Positions 47,377-56,212 of a stretch of DNA of 64,000 nucleotides are shown here, one piece after another. Origin of the DNA: G965214625 sp965214625 (GTDB lineage Bacteria > Pseudomonadota > Gammaproteobacteria > Arenicellales > Poriferihabitantaceae); NCBI GenBank assembly GCA_965214625.1, contig OZ243962.1, forward strand, positions 2,108,001-2,172,000, given 5' to 3'. Position 1 is the stretch's first letter. Each line of letters begins with the position of its first letter. The position numbers and the translations under genes were made by a program. The notes under the pieces are model-generated. The model searched no databases. It was not told where the DNA came from and saw only the letters and a list, made by a program, of their open reading frames with translations.

Positions 47377-47652
47377 ATGGACACACCAGCACACAACGAC
47401 CGCGCAAAAGTTTTTATGGCCGGCAAGTCGCAGGCGGTGCGGTTGCCGAAGAAATACCGCTTCGCCGAAGGGTGTGACGAGGTCTCAATTCGGCAGGTTG
47501 GCCGCTCGCTCATTCTGAGTCCCCGTTTCGCGGACTGGGCCGAGTTTTGGGCGCATACGCCCCCGTTCGATGACGACATGGTTAAGGCTGTTTTGGGTCG
47601 AAACGAGGGTGTCGAGGGAGAAGATCCCCAACGCGCGAGTTTTGACGAATGA
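47377..47652 (+). CDS. vapB: VapB-type antitoxin (AbrB/SpoVT fold)
   Basis: 91 residues from the ATG at 47377, preceded by AGGAGGG, an excellent ribosome binding site; earlier in-frame starts are not needed. The AbrB-like DNA-binding part is AKVFMAGKSQAVRLPKKYRF, followed by SLILSPRFADWAEFW and an acidic C-terminus that would block the toxin. The stop overlaps the toxin start by four bases. It likely represses its own operon. Confidence 0.92.
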   Translation: MDTPAHNDRAKVFMAGKSQAVRLPKKYRFAEGCDEVSIRQVGRSLILSPRFADWAEFWAHTPPFDDDMVKAVLGRNEGVEGEDPQRASFDE

Positions 47653-48035
47653 AGGTCATGCTGGATACGGACAGTTGTATTTACCTGATCAATCGCCGTG
47701 AAGGAATGACGCCACGGGCGCGGTTACAGGACTGTTGCGTTTCAGCTATCGTTTTAGGCGAATTGGAATACGGTATTTTGAAAAGTCAGCGGCCGGCCAT
47801 GAATCGCGAACGGTTACAGAATTTTCTGAGTTCCGTTGCGGTGAGGCCAGTCGGAGAGGCCGAATCGATGGCTTACGGCGAAATCCGATTGGCGTTAAAA
47901 ACCCAACTGATTGGTCGAAACGACATGTGGATTGCGGCGCACGCCGTGGCACTTGATTTGACACTGGTGACAAATAACACGCGTGAATTTTCACGTGTTC
48001 CCCGATTGGTTATTGATAACTGGTTGGAAGGTTAA
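47649..48035 (+). CDS. vapC: VapC-type PIN-domain ribonuclease toxin
   Basis: 128 residues, full length. PIN residues are Asp6 in MLDTDSCIYL, Glu38 in VLGELEYG, and Asp92 in GRNDMWIAAHA, followed by LVTNNTREFSRVP. VapC toxins cleave specific RNAs, often initiator tRNA in enteric bacteria; here the initiator tRNA gene is the neighbour, which is probably coincidental to the insertion site. Partner of vapB. Confidence 0.93.
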   Translation: MKVMLDTDSCIYLINRREGMTPRARLQDCCVSAIVLGELEYGILKSQRPAMNRERLQNFLSSVAVRPVGEAESMAYGEIRLALKTQLIGRNDMWIAAHAVALDLTLVTNNTREFSRVPRLVIDNWLEG

Positions 48036-48380
48036 ACGCAGTGGCCAAAGGCTTACCATAGTTTTCATCTTGTCGAGATGGGCGCCTCGGGCGTCGTGCT
48101 GACCGATGCGGTGTCGGAAGCACAACCGGCCGCCCGGGTGTGCTGCAATTCCTCAATCAAGTGCTGGTACATGCCGGTCACCCGCTTCTCTTCCTCGTTC
48201 CGGTCGCGTGGAGGCATGATTCCTTGGATGATTGATTACGGAAGCATTCCGCAGTGCCTGCAACCGATTCATCTATGTCGAGAATCTGATTGAAGCAGAA
48301 GAAGAAAAGGGGACAGCAAGGCGGTTACCTTGTACCCAACCATCCTCACAGGGGCAGGTCGCTTGCCTGCCCGCGAACCA
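48036..48380. other. Spacer within the accessory block, no clear gene
   Basis: 345 bases. A 50-codon minus-strand frame (48065-48217, starting MPPRDRNEEEKRV) is open and bounded by stops, but I know no homologue. The sequence near 48290 is purine-rich. I treat this as decayed element sequence. Confidence 0.35.
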
Positions 48381-48652
48381 TCATGTTGGTAAATCACGAT
48401 AGAAGGTCTCGTGTGAACCCAGGGCGAGCAACGGCATGCAGTCCGATTTCTTCTCATACCGATATGCCAACAGATATTGTTTATCAGCCACTTTATATTT
48501 ATATACACGCACCCCCGCCAGTCTCCCCTTTTTCATTTCGCCGATACCGGTGTCATTGATCAGCTTTCTGATCGCCTCATCGACCGCCGTTTTCTCTCTC
48601 CGATGAAGCTTTTTGACCGTTCTTAAAAAACACCGCTTTGAACAACCTTCAT
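48381..48652 (-). pseudogene. RelE/ParE-family toxin interrupted by a frameshift at a six-T run
   Basis: The start ATG overlaps the antitoxin stop (ATGA). Nine codons read MKVVQSGVF, then a TAA. One base back, the frame continues LRTVKKLHRREKTAVDEAI to KQYLLAYRYEKKSDC and LLALGSHETFYRDLPT. Joined by a -1 shift, the residues line up with RelE/ParE toxins of the MKVVQT-x-x-FAR-x-VKKLH type without gap. On the coding strand the shift point is TTTTTT followed by AA (48625-48630 on plus). So either one T has been lost or slippage restores the frame. Confidence 0.75.
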
Positions 48653-48867
48653 CCGAATGGGTATTCGGTCAGACCCGCCGCATCCGCCTCTTCCAGCCCA
48701 ATTAATACATCTTTCACAAAGCCCAGCGGCAAGTCAGGGTTTTCCTCGGAAATCCTGCCAATCGTTGCCCAATACTCAATCTGTTTGGGAGGCGAACGGT
48801 GAAATACCCTGGCATACGCAGTCGCATCCGTGACTAACTGATCCGACAGTTTGATGGCTTTAGGCAT
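48649..48867 (-). CDS. ParD-like antitoxin
   Basis: 72 residues from the ATG at 48867 (MPKAIKLSDQLV). The segment ATAYARVFHRSPPKQIEYWATIGRI is characteristic of the ParD-like antitoxin family (PF11903), and LPLGFVKDVLIGLEEA follows. It stands directly before the frameshifted toxin, with which it shares ATGA, as in a normal toxin-antitoxin operon. The longer upstream frame is not used. No strong ribosome binding site is visible. Confidence 0.82.
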   Translation of the reverse strand: MPKAIKLSDQLVTDATAYARVFHRSPPKQIEYWATIGRISEENPDLPLGFVKDVLIGLEEADAAGLTEYPFG

Positions 48868-49034
48868 AATCTTTCTCGTGGCAAGGTCAGTAAAACACCT
48901 ATTGCAACCAAATGGTTTTCTTTTGCAACCTTTTGAATGAGTCCATGTAGGGAGCCCATAAACTGTCCGGTTTCGAACACCCTTGATTGGGAGGGGTGAT
49001 GAAACGGGCCGCATGGTTACAGGAGACCCGAGAG

Positions 49035-49221
49035 ATGAGATTTAAAGAAGCGGTCGAGGGTTGGACAGGACGGCGTCTGACGTAAGGAGGCGGCGGCGAG
49101 TATGCTGGGGGTTTGTGCCCGCACGTTGCGGCACTCTGTGGACCGTTTTGATGAGGCGGGCGTGGAAGGATTGTGTGACAAGCGGCGGTCGCCGGTGTCC
49201 CATCGCTGGGCGCCGATACAA
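49035..49221 (+). pseudogene. Remnant of an ISNCY-like transposase N-terminus
   Basis: An ATG starts MRFKEAVEGWTGRRLT, then a TAA stop. After a +1 shift the frame continues MLGVCARTLRHSVDRFDEAGVEGLCDKRRSPVSHR (at 49102). The joined sequence matches the helix-turn-helix start of a transposase group often annotated ISNCY (QEEAA-x-LLGV-x-ERT-x-RR). The catalytic domain is absent. No terminal inverted repeats were found. Confidence 0.65.
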
Positions 49222-49600
49222 AGGCCGCCGCGTAGTGTCTGCCGCGACGGCGCCACCGCCTTAAGCGGGTTAACCCTCTTAGAGGCTGGTGGAATGAAGA
49301 GTAAAAGCGGACAATACATGTGCTACAGAACCGGACAGTTCTATTTGCTCCTAACAGTAGCTGCCGCTGTCAGGAAAGACGATATATCTCAGAATACGGA
49401 AATCACCCTGTGAGCGTCAATAACCAGGGCATACCTTTACCCCCTTGCCTCAAAGGAGACCGCCTGATGACAGGCTTCTGGGAAGCCCTCTTTTGATAAC
49501 CTGCCTCAAAATAACTGGAAAACGTTCAACAGCAAATGAAAACTATGCCGACGACTCGATCATTCGTTTCGAAGAGCCCGGCTTTGATTCAAAACTAGAA
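49222..49600. other. Spacer before the coupled hypothetical genes
   Basis: 379 bases with no recognised gene. The frame of the downstream 84-residue gene is open back to 49445 but has only TTG codons as possible starts there. Confidence 0.35.
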
Positions 49601-49855
49601 ATGAACGTCAATATTTGGCGAAGAGCATGCCTGTTAGAGCAACAGCTTAGAGACATCTTGAATGTTGGCCTGTTCAAGGAAGGTCGCAAAGAAGAACATT
49701 TTGCTGGCCGTCGATTTCCGATTGAACAATTCCTGGTAGAGCTATCAGAAGCATATTTGTACGAAAGACGATATACTTTTTGCTCTTGTCATGATGAACG
49801 TCTAGAATATTCGGGACGGTTATTATTTGGCAATTCAATGAGGATAAAGTTATGA
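49601..49855 (+). CDS. Hypothetical protein, translationally coupled to the next gene
   Basis: 84 residues from the first ATG in the frame; upstream TTG codons at 49445 and 49493 would give up to 136. No family recognised. It is basic, with RRACLLEQQLRDILNVGLF and two Cys in YTFCSCHDE. The stop TGA overlaps the ATG of the following membrane protein gene (ATGA), which suggests a real coupled pair. No good ribosome binding site precedes the ATG. Gene reality is uncertain. Confidence 0.4.
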   Translation: MNVNIWRRACLLEQQLRDILNVGLFKEGRKEEHFAGRRFPIEQFLVELSEAYLYERRYTFCSCHDERLEYSGRLLFGNSMRIKL

Positions 49856-50283
49856 GCAGTCTACGGCGTTTCTTCGGCATTGTTCTCATGGTAACCGGGA
49901 TTGTGGTTGCAGTGCATATGGTCATTGAACCCCTGTACTATGTCTCCAGTGAGGAGGCTCCCTATAGCCCAGCATGGACTTATATCAATCTGTTGATGGT
50001 GTTGTCCATTGTCCTCGGGGTATTTTACAGCTACATCCGTACACGAGATGCTGGCAGTGACACTCTGGTGACCCGTGAGTATTTGGTGGCCAACATACAG
50101 CTTTATGGTTTCTTGTTTGTTGGGATTATGTTCTTTTGGAACTGGTTCCAAGTTTCCAATGACCGATATACCTCGATTGGGACCGATGTACACGCACTGA
50201 TTTGGTTGTTCATTGATGTGGTGCTGTCCCTGCTTGCGGTGACGCTGGGACAACATCTGGTACGGGGAGCCGGGCGGTCATAA
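49852..50283 (+). CDS. Hypothetical four-helix membrane protein
   Basis: 143 residues. Four transmembrane segments are apparent: near 8-26 (GIVLMVTGIVVAVHMVI), 43-62 (YINLLMVLSIVLGVFYSYI), 83-101 (YGFLFVGIMFFWNWF) and 114-133 (LIWLFIDVVLSLLAVTLGQ). An AGGAT stretch precedes the ATG. No family recognised, and no catalytic motif is seen. It is the last gene before the attR-like repeat, so it may be element cargo or an ancestral neighbour. Confidence 0.65.
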   Translation: MSSLRRFFGIVLMVTGIVVAVHMVIEPLYYVSSEEAPYSPAWTYINLLMVLSIVLGVFYSYIRTRDAGSDTLVTREYLVANIQLYGFLFVGIMFFWNWFQVSNDRYTSIGTDVHALIWLFIDVVLSLLAVTLGQHLVRGAGRS

Positions 50284-50770
50284 CCAGCAAACACGTGTTG
50301 CATCCGGGTTCGCTACGTCGATTTCTGGCAGGGGGATGCGGAGGGGACAGACTGATTGAGGGACGCTTGACTGTCTCAGGCGGGTTCCCTGACTGATGGT
50401 GGATCGGTTGCCGGTGTATTGGGACGGCGGGCTTCTCGACTATCGACCTCGTTGATACCCATTTCTTAGCTGACATGCCCTGTCTGATCGATGGCCAGAC
50501 AGGTCTCCCCATCGACTGTCCCGTCTCCCGGCTCAAGGGAACCGAGTCGGTTCATATGCCACCGATCAGCCATGCCAACATGGTCAGCAGCAACGTATCG
50601 GCAACCTCTCCTTCGAGTCGGGCTCCATCGTACCGGAGTCGAATGCGGTTATAGCAATCAGACGCCCCACACGTCACTTGCTTATCGGATACCGAACAAG
50701 TATCCTGTCAACCCGTGGGCTACCCGATCATCTGTGACATCGGTATTGGATCGGTATCACCGATAGCCTA
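50284..50770. other. Intergenic region before the rimP promoter, no gene seen
   Basis: About 490 bases without a gene. Short frames give Ser/Pro-rich peptides with no pattern. It lies inside the right part of the presumed integrated element. Confidence 0.35.
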
Positions 50771-50800
50771 TTGATGGACGGGGAGCTTTGCAGATATAAT
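50771..50800 (+). promoter_or_regulatory. Strong sigma-70-like promoter upstream of the rimP operon
   Basis: TTGATG at 50771-50776 and a perfect TATAAT at 50795-50800 with an 18-base spacer. Transcription should start near 50807, 262 bases before the rimP start, and run through a hairpin with T-run at 50945-50971. Confidence 0.6.
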
Positions 50801-50908
50801 CTTACGGTACAAAGCGTGGGCTCCCTCTAGGACTGATAGTAACGCGCCGAATTCGAATGTAAGTAGTACCGAATACTGTTTTACCAATAAGTGAGGATTC
50901 GTTGATAG

Positions 50909-50919
50909 CCTGCCCCCGC
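50909..50919 (+). repeat. Putative attR core (copy of the tRNA-Met 3' segment)
   Basis: CCTGCCCCCGC matches the tRNA at 47056-47066 exactly. The upstream GGATTCG also resembles the T-arm GGGTTCG. It is followed by AAC where the tRNA has TACC, so the A72 of a canonical initiator is present in this copy. Its position directly before rimP, where metY normally lies, supports an attachment-site origin. Confidence 0.5.
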
Positions 50920-50944
50920 AACTGATGTCTCTGGATTAACGAGG

Positions 50945-50971
50945 ACCCCCGCTGAATGCGGGGTTTTGTTT
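50945..50971 (+). terminator. Intrinsic terminator or attenuator in the rimP leader
   Basis: CCCCGC/GCGGGG stem with a TGAAT loop followed by TTTTGTTT. It lies between the promoter at 50771 and rimP, so it could end a short RNA of about 160 bases or attenuate the operon. Confidence 0.65.
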
Positions 50972-51068
50972 GTCTGGAGGCCTTGCGGACTGGCTGGAGA
51001 AGATGGTCTGTATCGGGACCGTGCGTCCTTTGCCGGCGATTGCCGGGTCAAGAGCGGGTGTGGAGTAT

Positions 51069-51524
51069 ATGCAGACAAAGCTAATGGATTTGAGAGAATT
51101 GCTTGAACCGACGATTGAATATCTCGGCTATGAACTGGTTCATCTCGAATTCGGATTGCAGGGCAAAGATCGGGTTTTGCGTCTTTATATCGATGCACCG
51201 GGTGGCATTCAGGTTGACGATTGTGAATTGGTCAGTCGACAGGTAAGCCTGGTTCTGGATGTCGAGGATCCACTGAGCGTACAGTATGTGTTGGAAGTTT
51301 CTTCACCCGGCCTCGATCGGCCGTTGGTCAAGCCGGCTCATTTCAGACAGTTTTTGGGGGATACAGTGAAGGTGGTGATGGGCAACTATGTGTTTGGCCG
51401 GAGAAGATTCACCGGACGGTTGATTGAGGCTACCGAGGAATTGGCGGTCGTTGAGGTGGATGGAGAGATCTATGAATTGATTTATGGTGATATGGTATCG
51501 GCACGACTGGAGCCCGTGTTTTAG
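51069..51524 (+). CDS. rimP: Ribosome maturation factor RimP
   Basis: 151 residues from the ATG at 51069, with GGAG a few bases upstream; the longer frame lacks support. It aids 30S assembly. RimP landmarks: LEPTIEYLGYELVHLEF, RLYIDAPGGIQVDDCELVSRQVS, and VLEVSSPGLDRPL. It heads the rimP-nusA-infB-rbfA-truB operon with 87 bases before nusA. Confidence 0.95.
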   Translation: MQTKLMDLRELLEPTIEYLGYELVHLEFGLQGKDRVLRLYIDAPGGIQVDDCELVSRQVSLVLDVEDPLSVQYVLEVSSPGLDRPLVKPAHFRQFLGDTVKVVMGNYVFGRRRFTGRLIEATEELAVVEVDGEIYELIYGDMVSARLEPVF

Positions 51525-51611
51525 AGACCGCATTCGTGAATCGTGACTGATTCGCTGATAGTTTTTTATGACAGTAGTTTTTTTAATGGCTAGTGGGTTG
51601 GCAACATAATT

Positions 51612-53099
51612 ATGGCAATTACGAATAATGAGATATTACTTATGGCGGAAGTCGTATCTCGAGAAAAAGATCTGGATAAAGAAGTGATATTCAAGGCGAT
51701 TGAGGCGGCCTTGGCAACGGCAACTCGAAAACGGCATCTTGACGATATTGACGTGAGAGTGAGCATCCATCGTGATACGGGTGAGTATGATACTTATCGT
51801 GTCTGGGAAGTGGTCAATGATGAGGATTTCGAATTTCCCGATCGACAGATCAGGTTAACCGAAGCGCAGGAAAGCGATCAGGACATTGAGGCGCAAGATC
51901 AAATTGAGGAACTCATGGGAAAAGTGGATTTTGGGCGGATTGCCGCGCAGGCAGCCAAGCAGGTGATCATGCAAAAAGTCAGGGAAGCCGAAAGAGAGCA
52001 GGTTGCAGAGCGCTACAAAGACAGAGTGGGCATGCTGATTTCCGGGACGGTCAAGCGAACCGACCGAGGGCATACCGTGGTTGACCTGGGAGATGCCGAA
52101 GCGGTTTTACCCAAAAATGAAATGATTCCACGCGAAGGACTGAGACCGGGTGATCGCATCAAGGCACTCCTCAAGATGATTGATCTGGAGGCGCGTGGTC
52201 CACAACTGATCTTGTCACGTATTTCCCCACAATTTCTGGTTGAACTGTTCAAGCTGGAAGTGCCCGAAGCGGGGGAGGGAATTATTGAAATCCTGGCGGC
52301 GGCAAGAGATCCGGGTTCAAGAGCCAAGATCGCCGTTCGTACGCATGACAGCAACGTTGATCCGGTCGGCGCCTGTGTAGGTATTCGCGGTTCGCGAGTG
52401 CAAAGCGTCTCCAACGAAATCGCGGGGGAGCGGGTTGATATCGTGGTTTGGCCTGAAGATGAGGAGATTCCGAGAGTGGCCATGAATGCGTTATCACCGG
52501 CGGAAGTGGAGCATATCATGGTTGACGAAGACAAGCGGATCATGGATGTTGCCGTGACGGAGGAAAACCTGTCCCGGGCGATCGGACGGGGAGGGCAAAA
52601 TGTTCGGCTGGCCTCTGATCTGATCGGATGGGAATTGAACTTGCTGCCTTACAAGGATGCGATAGAGAAGCAAGAAGCCGAATATAAGGCATTAACCGAA
52701 AAATTCCTGGGTCTTTTACCGATCGATGAAAACACGGCCAATATCCTGGTGCAGGAGGGGTACAGTTCCTTGGAGGATATCGTTTATACCCCCAAACAGG
52801 AGATGTTGGCCATTGAGGAGTTCGAAGAAGAACTGGTTGATCAGTTGAGAATGAAGGCAAAGATGCATCTGCTGGATGCGGATATTGCCGAGTTGATGAG
52901 TAAGGGTCCTGAGGATGATTTGCTGAATATGGAGGGAATGGATGGGGACACGGCACGGGCATTGTCCAATGGAGGCATCAGAACGATGGAAAATCTTGCT
53001 GATTGCGCTGTTGACGAGGTGCTTGACATTGTTAATATAGACCGGGAAAGAGCAAGCGCATTGATCATGACGGCCCGCGCACCTTGGTTTGAAAACTGA
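51612..53099 (+). CDS. nusA: Transcription elongation/termination factor NusA
   Basis: 495 residues, the gammaproteobacterial length. Order of domains: N-terminal RNA polymerase-binding part (EILLMAEVVSREKDLDKEVIF), S1 domain (ISGTVKRTDRGHTVVDLGDAEAVLP), KH1 and KH2 (VGACVGIRGSRVQSVSNEI, GRGGQNVRLASDLIGWELN), and two acidic helical repeats at the C-terminus that contact alpha-CTD. It controls pausing, termination and antitermination. Confidence 0.98.
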   Translation: MAITNNEILLMAEVVSREKDLDKEVIFKAIEAALATATRKRHLDDIDVRVSIHRDTGEYDTYRVWEVVNDEDFEFPDRQIRLTEAQESDQDIEAQDQIEELMGKVDFGRIAAQAAKQVIMQKVREAEREQVAERYKDRVGMLISGTVKRTDRGHTVVDLGDAEAVLPKNEMIPREGLRPGDRIKALLKMIDLEARGPQLILSRISPQFLVELFKLEVPEAGEGIIEILAAARDPGSRAKIAVRTHDSNVDPVGACVGIRGSRVQSVSNEIAGERVDIVVWPEDEEIPRVAMNALSPAEVEHIMVDEDKRIMDVAVTEENLSRAIGRGGQNVRLASDLIGWELNLLPYKDAIEKQEAEYKALTEKFLGLLPIDENTANILVQEGYSSLEDIVYTPKQEMLAIEEFEEELVDQLRMKAKMHLLDADIAELMSKGPEDDLLNMEGMDGDTARALSNGGIRTMENLADCAVDEVLDIVNIDRERASALIMTARAPWFEN

Positions 53100-53176
53100 A
53101 TACAACATGATTTTCAATGTCAATCTGGACCTGTGGGATTCCATTAGATAGATAAATCGAGCGAAAAGGTTACAAA

Positions 53177-55810
53177 ATGTCTCAGGTGACAATAAGTGGT
53201 TTTGCCGAACAGATCGGTATCAGTATCGAAAGATTAATAGACCAGCTGGAACATGCGGGTATTACCGGCAAGACGACGGATGATTTGCTTGAGGATGAGG
53301 AAAAAATAAAATTCCTGCGGTTTTTGAAAGGCGCTTCGGTCAATAGGGTGACCAGTACACGACGGGTGACCCTGAGACGTAAGACCGTCGGCGAGATTGT
53401 CCAGACCTCGAGAACCGGTGCGGCACGCAAGGTTCATGTAGAGGTCAAGAAGCGACGGGTTTTCGTGAAGCGCCCCCACGCCGGATTGGAATCATCCGAC
53501 CCGGAACGCAGTGTTCCGGTCGAACCGGAACAAGGAGAAAAGACAGCAGAAACACAAACAAGCACTGCGCCTGTCGAGGTCGCCAAGCCAGTGCGTAAGA
53601 TACCCGTTGAATCAGAAGAGGCAACGCAATCACGGCTTGCCAAGGAGGCAGAGGAGCAGGCACTCAAAGAAGAGAAAGTACGACTTAAGGAAGAAAGAGA
53701 GCGAGAAGTGCTGCGGCTTGCAGAAGCGACGATTCAAAAGGAGATTGATGAAGCAATCGCAAAGGAAAAACAGGCAGGCGAGGAAGCCAAAAGACTACAG
53801 TTGGAATCAGCCGCGGCCGCCAAGGCGGGACCGAAACCGGAAGGGGAGGCGGCAGGACGCAACGAACGGGGCAAGCGAGGCAAAAAAGGAAAACGTGACA
53901 AGGATGAGAATCGTTTTGATGACCGCAAAGAGTTGCTGCATGCGTCGAAAATTCGCAAAGAGAAAGTGCGAAGACAGCCCTTTCGTAAACCAGGCAACAT
54001 CTCATCGGCCATTGCCGAGCAGCACGGTTTTGAAAAACCCACCGCACCCGTTGTTCACGAGGTCACTATTCCCGAAACCATCACCGTCGGCGAGCTTGCC
54101 CAAGCGATGTCAATCAAGGCAAGTACAGTCATCAAGTCGATGATGACGATGGGTTCGATGGTGACGATCAATCAGATACTCGATCAGGATACGGCCGTAT
54201 TGCTGGTGGAAGAAATGGGGCATATTGCAAAGATTGCAGATGCCGATGATCCTGAGGCACTGCTCTCTGAACAAAGCAGTGATGTCGAAGTTGAAGATCA
54301 GCCCCGGTCACCCGTTGTCACTGTGATGGGTCACGTGGATCATGGAAAGACGTCGTTACTGGACTATCTTCGACAGTCAAAAGTGGCTTCTGGTGAGGCG
54401 GGTGGCATTACACAGCATATTGGTGCCTATAAGGTGAATGTCGAAAATCAGGATATCTGTTTTCTTGACACGCCGGGACATGAGGCATTTTCGGCCATGC
54501 GGGCACGAGGTGCCAAGGCGACCGATCTGGTTATCCTGGTGGTTGCTGCCGATGATGGCGTCAAGCCCCAGACCATTGAGGCCATTCATCACTCGAAAGC
54601 AGCCGAGGTTCCGATCATTGTTGCGATCAATAAAATTGACCGCGAGGATGCTGATCCAGACAGAGTCAAGCAGGAATTATCGAATCATGGAATTATTCCG
54701 GAACAGTGGGGTGGTGATGTGCTGGTGAATGAGGTGTCTGCATTGACCGGCCAGGGGATTGAAGAGCTGTTGGGCTCGATTCTACTTCAGGCGGAGGTGA
54801 TGGATCTCAAGGCAAGGCAGTCCGGCAATGCCACCGGGATTGTCGTAGAGGCACGATTGGACAAGGGCCGAGGGCCGGTTGTCACCGTATTGGTTCAGCA
54901 AGGGACCGTAAAGAAAGGGGATTTTGTGCTCGTGGGACGCGAATCGGGTCGTATCCGCGTCTTGTTGAACGATCATGGCAAGCCGATCAATCAAGCGGGA
55001 CCGTCGACGCCTGTCGAAATTCAGGGGGTCGCCGGCGTACCCGTTGCGGGTGATGACCTGATTGTAGTCAGTGATGAGCGTAAGGCGCGAGAAATTGCCC
55101 TTCATCGCCAGGGAAAATTCAAGGAGGTCAAACTTGCCAAGCAACAAAAGAAGAAACTTGAAAGTCTGTTTAACCGGATGGGCGAAGGAGAGGTTAAAAC
55201 GCTCAATGTGCTGGTCAAGGCCGATGTCCAGGGGTCGGTCGAAGCATTAAGTGAATCATTGGAAAAACTGTCGTCGGAGGAAGTCGAAGTCAAGGTGGTG
55301 CATGGCATGGTCGGCGGGATCAACGAATCCGATGTCAATCTTGCGCTAACGTCGGATGCGATCATGATTGGTTTTAATGTGCGGGCCGATGCTTCGGCGA
55401 GAAAGTTAATCGAGAATGAGGGCGTTGAAGTCCATTATCATAACGTGATCTATGATGTCATCGATCATGTCAAGTTGGCCATGAGCGGACTGTTGTCCCC
55501 TGTTCTGAAAGAAGAGCATGTGGGACTTGTCGAGGTCAGAGATATCTTCCGCGCCCCCAAAATTGGTACAATCGCAGGGTGCTATGTCACCAACGGCTAT
55601 GTCCGGCGCAATCTGCCTGTCCGGGTGTTGAGAGACAACATCGTTATTTTTGATGGTGCCATTGATTCACTGCGTCGATTCAAAGATGATGTGCAGGAAG
55701 TGAAAAGTGGATACGAATGCGGTATCGGCATCAAGAATTACAACGATGTGAGGGTCGGGGATCAAATTGAAGTGTTTGAAGTGGTGGAAACAGCTCAAAA
55801 AGTGTCATAG
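53177..55810 (+). CDS. infB: Translation initiation factor IF-2
   Basis: 877 residues. N-terminal IF2_N domain (VTISGFAEQIGISIERLIDQL), then a long charged linker rich in Glu/Lys/Arg/Ala (about residues 100-270), a second IF2_N domain, and the G domain with G1 GHVDHGKTSLLD, G3 DTPGHEAF and G4 NKID. Domains II-IV follow, ending in the fMet-tRNA-binding C2 domain (GYECGIGIKNYNDVRVGDQIE). It delivers initiator tRNA, whose gene is 6 kb upstream here. Confidence 0.98.
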   Translation: MSQVTISGFAEQIGISIERLIDQLEHAGITGKTTDDLLEDEEKIKFLRFLKGASVNRVTSTRRVTLRRKTVGEIVQTSRTGAARKVHVEVKKRRVFVKRPHAGLESSDPERSVPVEPEQGEKTAETQTSTAPVEVAKPVRKIPVESEEATQSRLAKEAEEQALKEEKVRLKEEREREVLRLAEATIQKEIDEAIAKEKQAGEEAKRLQLESAAAAKAGPKPEGEAAGRNERGKRGKKGKRDKDENRFDDRKELLHASKIRKEKVRRQPFRKPGNISSAIAEQHGFEKPTAPVVHEVTIPETITVGELAQAMSIKASTVIKSMMTMGSMVTINQILDQDTAVLLVEEMGHIAKIADADDPEALLSEQSSDVEVEDQPRSPVVTVMGHVDHGKTSLLDYLRQSKVASGEAGGITQHIGAYKVNVENQDICFLDTPGHEAFSAMRARGAKATDLVILVVAADDGVKPQTIEAIHHSKAAEVPIIVAINKIDREDADPDRVKQELSNHGIIPEQWGGDVLVNEVSALTGQGIEELLGSILLQAEVMDLKARQSGNATGIVVEARLDKGRGPVVTVLVQQGTVKKGDFVLVGRESGRIRVLLNDHGKPINQAGPSTPVEIQGVAGVPVAGDDLIVVSDERKAREIALHRQGKFKEVKLAKQQKKKLESLFNRMGEGEVKTLNVLVKADVQGSVEALSESLEKLSSEEVEVKVVHGMVGGINESDVNLALTSDAIMIGFNVRADASARKLIENEGVEVHYHNVIYDVIDHVKLAMSGLLSPVLKEEHVGLVEVRDIFRAPKIGTIAGCYVTNGYVRRNLPVRVLRDNIVIFDGAIDSLRRFKDDVQEVKSGYECGIGIKNYNDVRVGDQIEVFEVVETAQKVS

Positions 55811-55852
55811 GGGCCTCATTTCTGCCTAAAAGCATCTGAGCGATATTGAAAA

Positions 55853-56212
55853 ATGCAGGATATGAGCCGTCAGCGCCGGGTCGCTGCATTGCTGAAGCGG
55901 GAACTGGCGACACTGATTGCACGCAACCTCAATGACAACCGCGTCAATTCGGTCACTGTTATCGACGTCGTGGTGAGCAAAGACTTGAAACATGCCACAA
56001 TCTATGTCTGCTCGATGAATGACCGGATACCGGGTCAAAAAATCGAGCAACTGCTGAACAAGGTGTCCAAGTATCTTCGCCATCTTCTCAGCCAAAAACT
56101 GGATCTCAGAACCACGCCCAGTCTGGTTTTCAGGCATGACACGATGATTCAGCGAGGAATCGAGATGTCAAACTTGATTGATGCACTGAACAGCCCGCCA
56201 CAACAAACATAA
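55853..56212 (+). CDS. rbfA: 30S ribosome-binding factor RbfA
   Basis: 119 residues; the ATG at 55862 is an alternative start. The KH-type fold is seen in RQRRVAALLKRELATLIARNLND and VVSKDLKHATIYVCS, ending with TPSLVFRHDTMIQRGIEMSNLID. It helps mature the 16S 5' end in the cold. The stop shares one base with the truB start (TAATG). Confidence 0.95.
   Translation: MQDMSRQRRVAALLKRELATLIARNLNDNRVNSVTVIDVVVSKDLKHATIYVCSMNDRIPGQKIEQLLNKVSKYLRHLLSQKLDLRTTPSLVFRHDTMIQRGIEMSNLIDALNSPPQQT

Noticed and set aside
48065..48217. 50-codon minus-strand frame in the accessory block
   Set aside because: Too short and without a recognised family. Kept only as a remark.
49061..49264. Arg/Pro-rich frame over the transposase remnant
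   Set aside because: It is an alternate frame of the degenerate transposase; the helix-turn-helix residues lie in the other frame.
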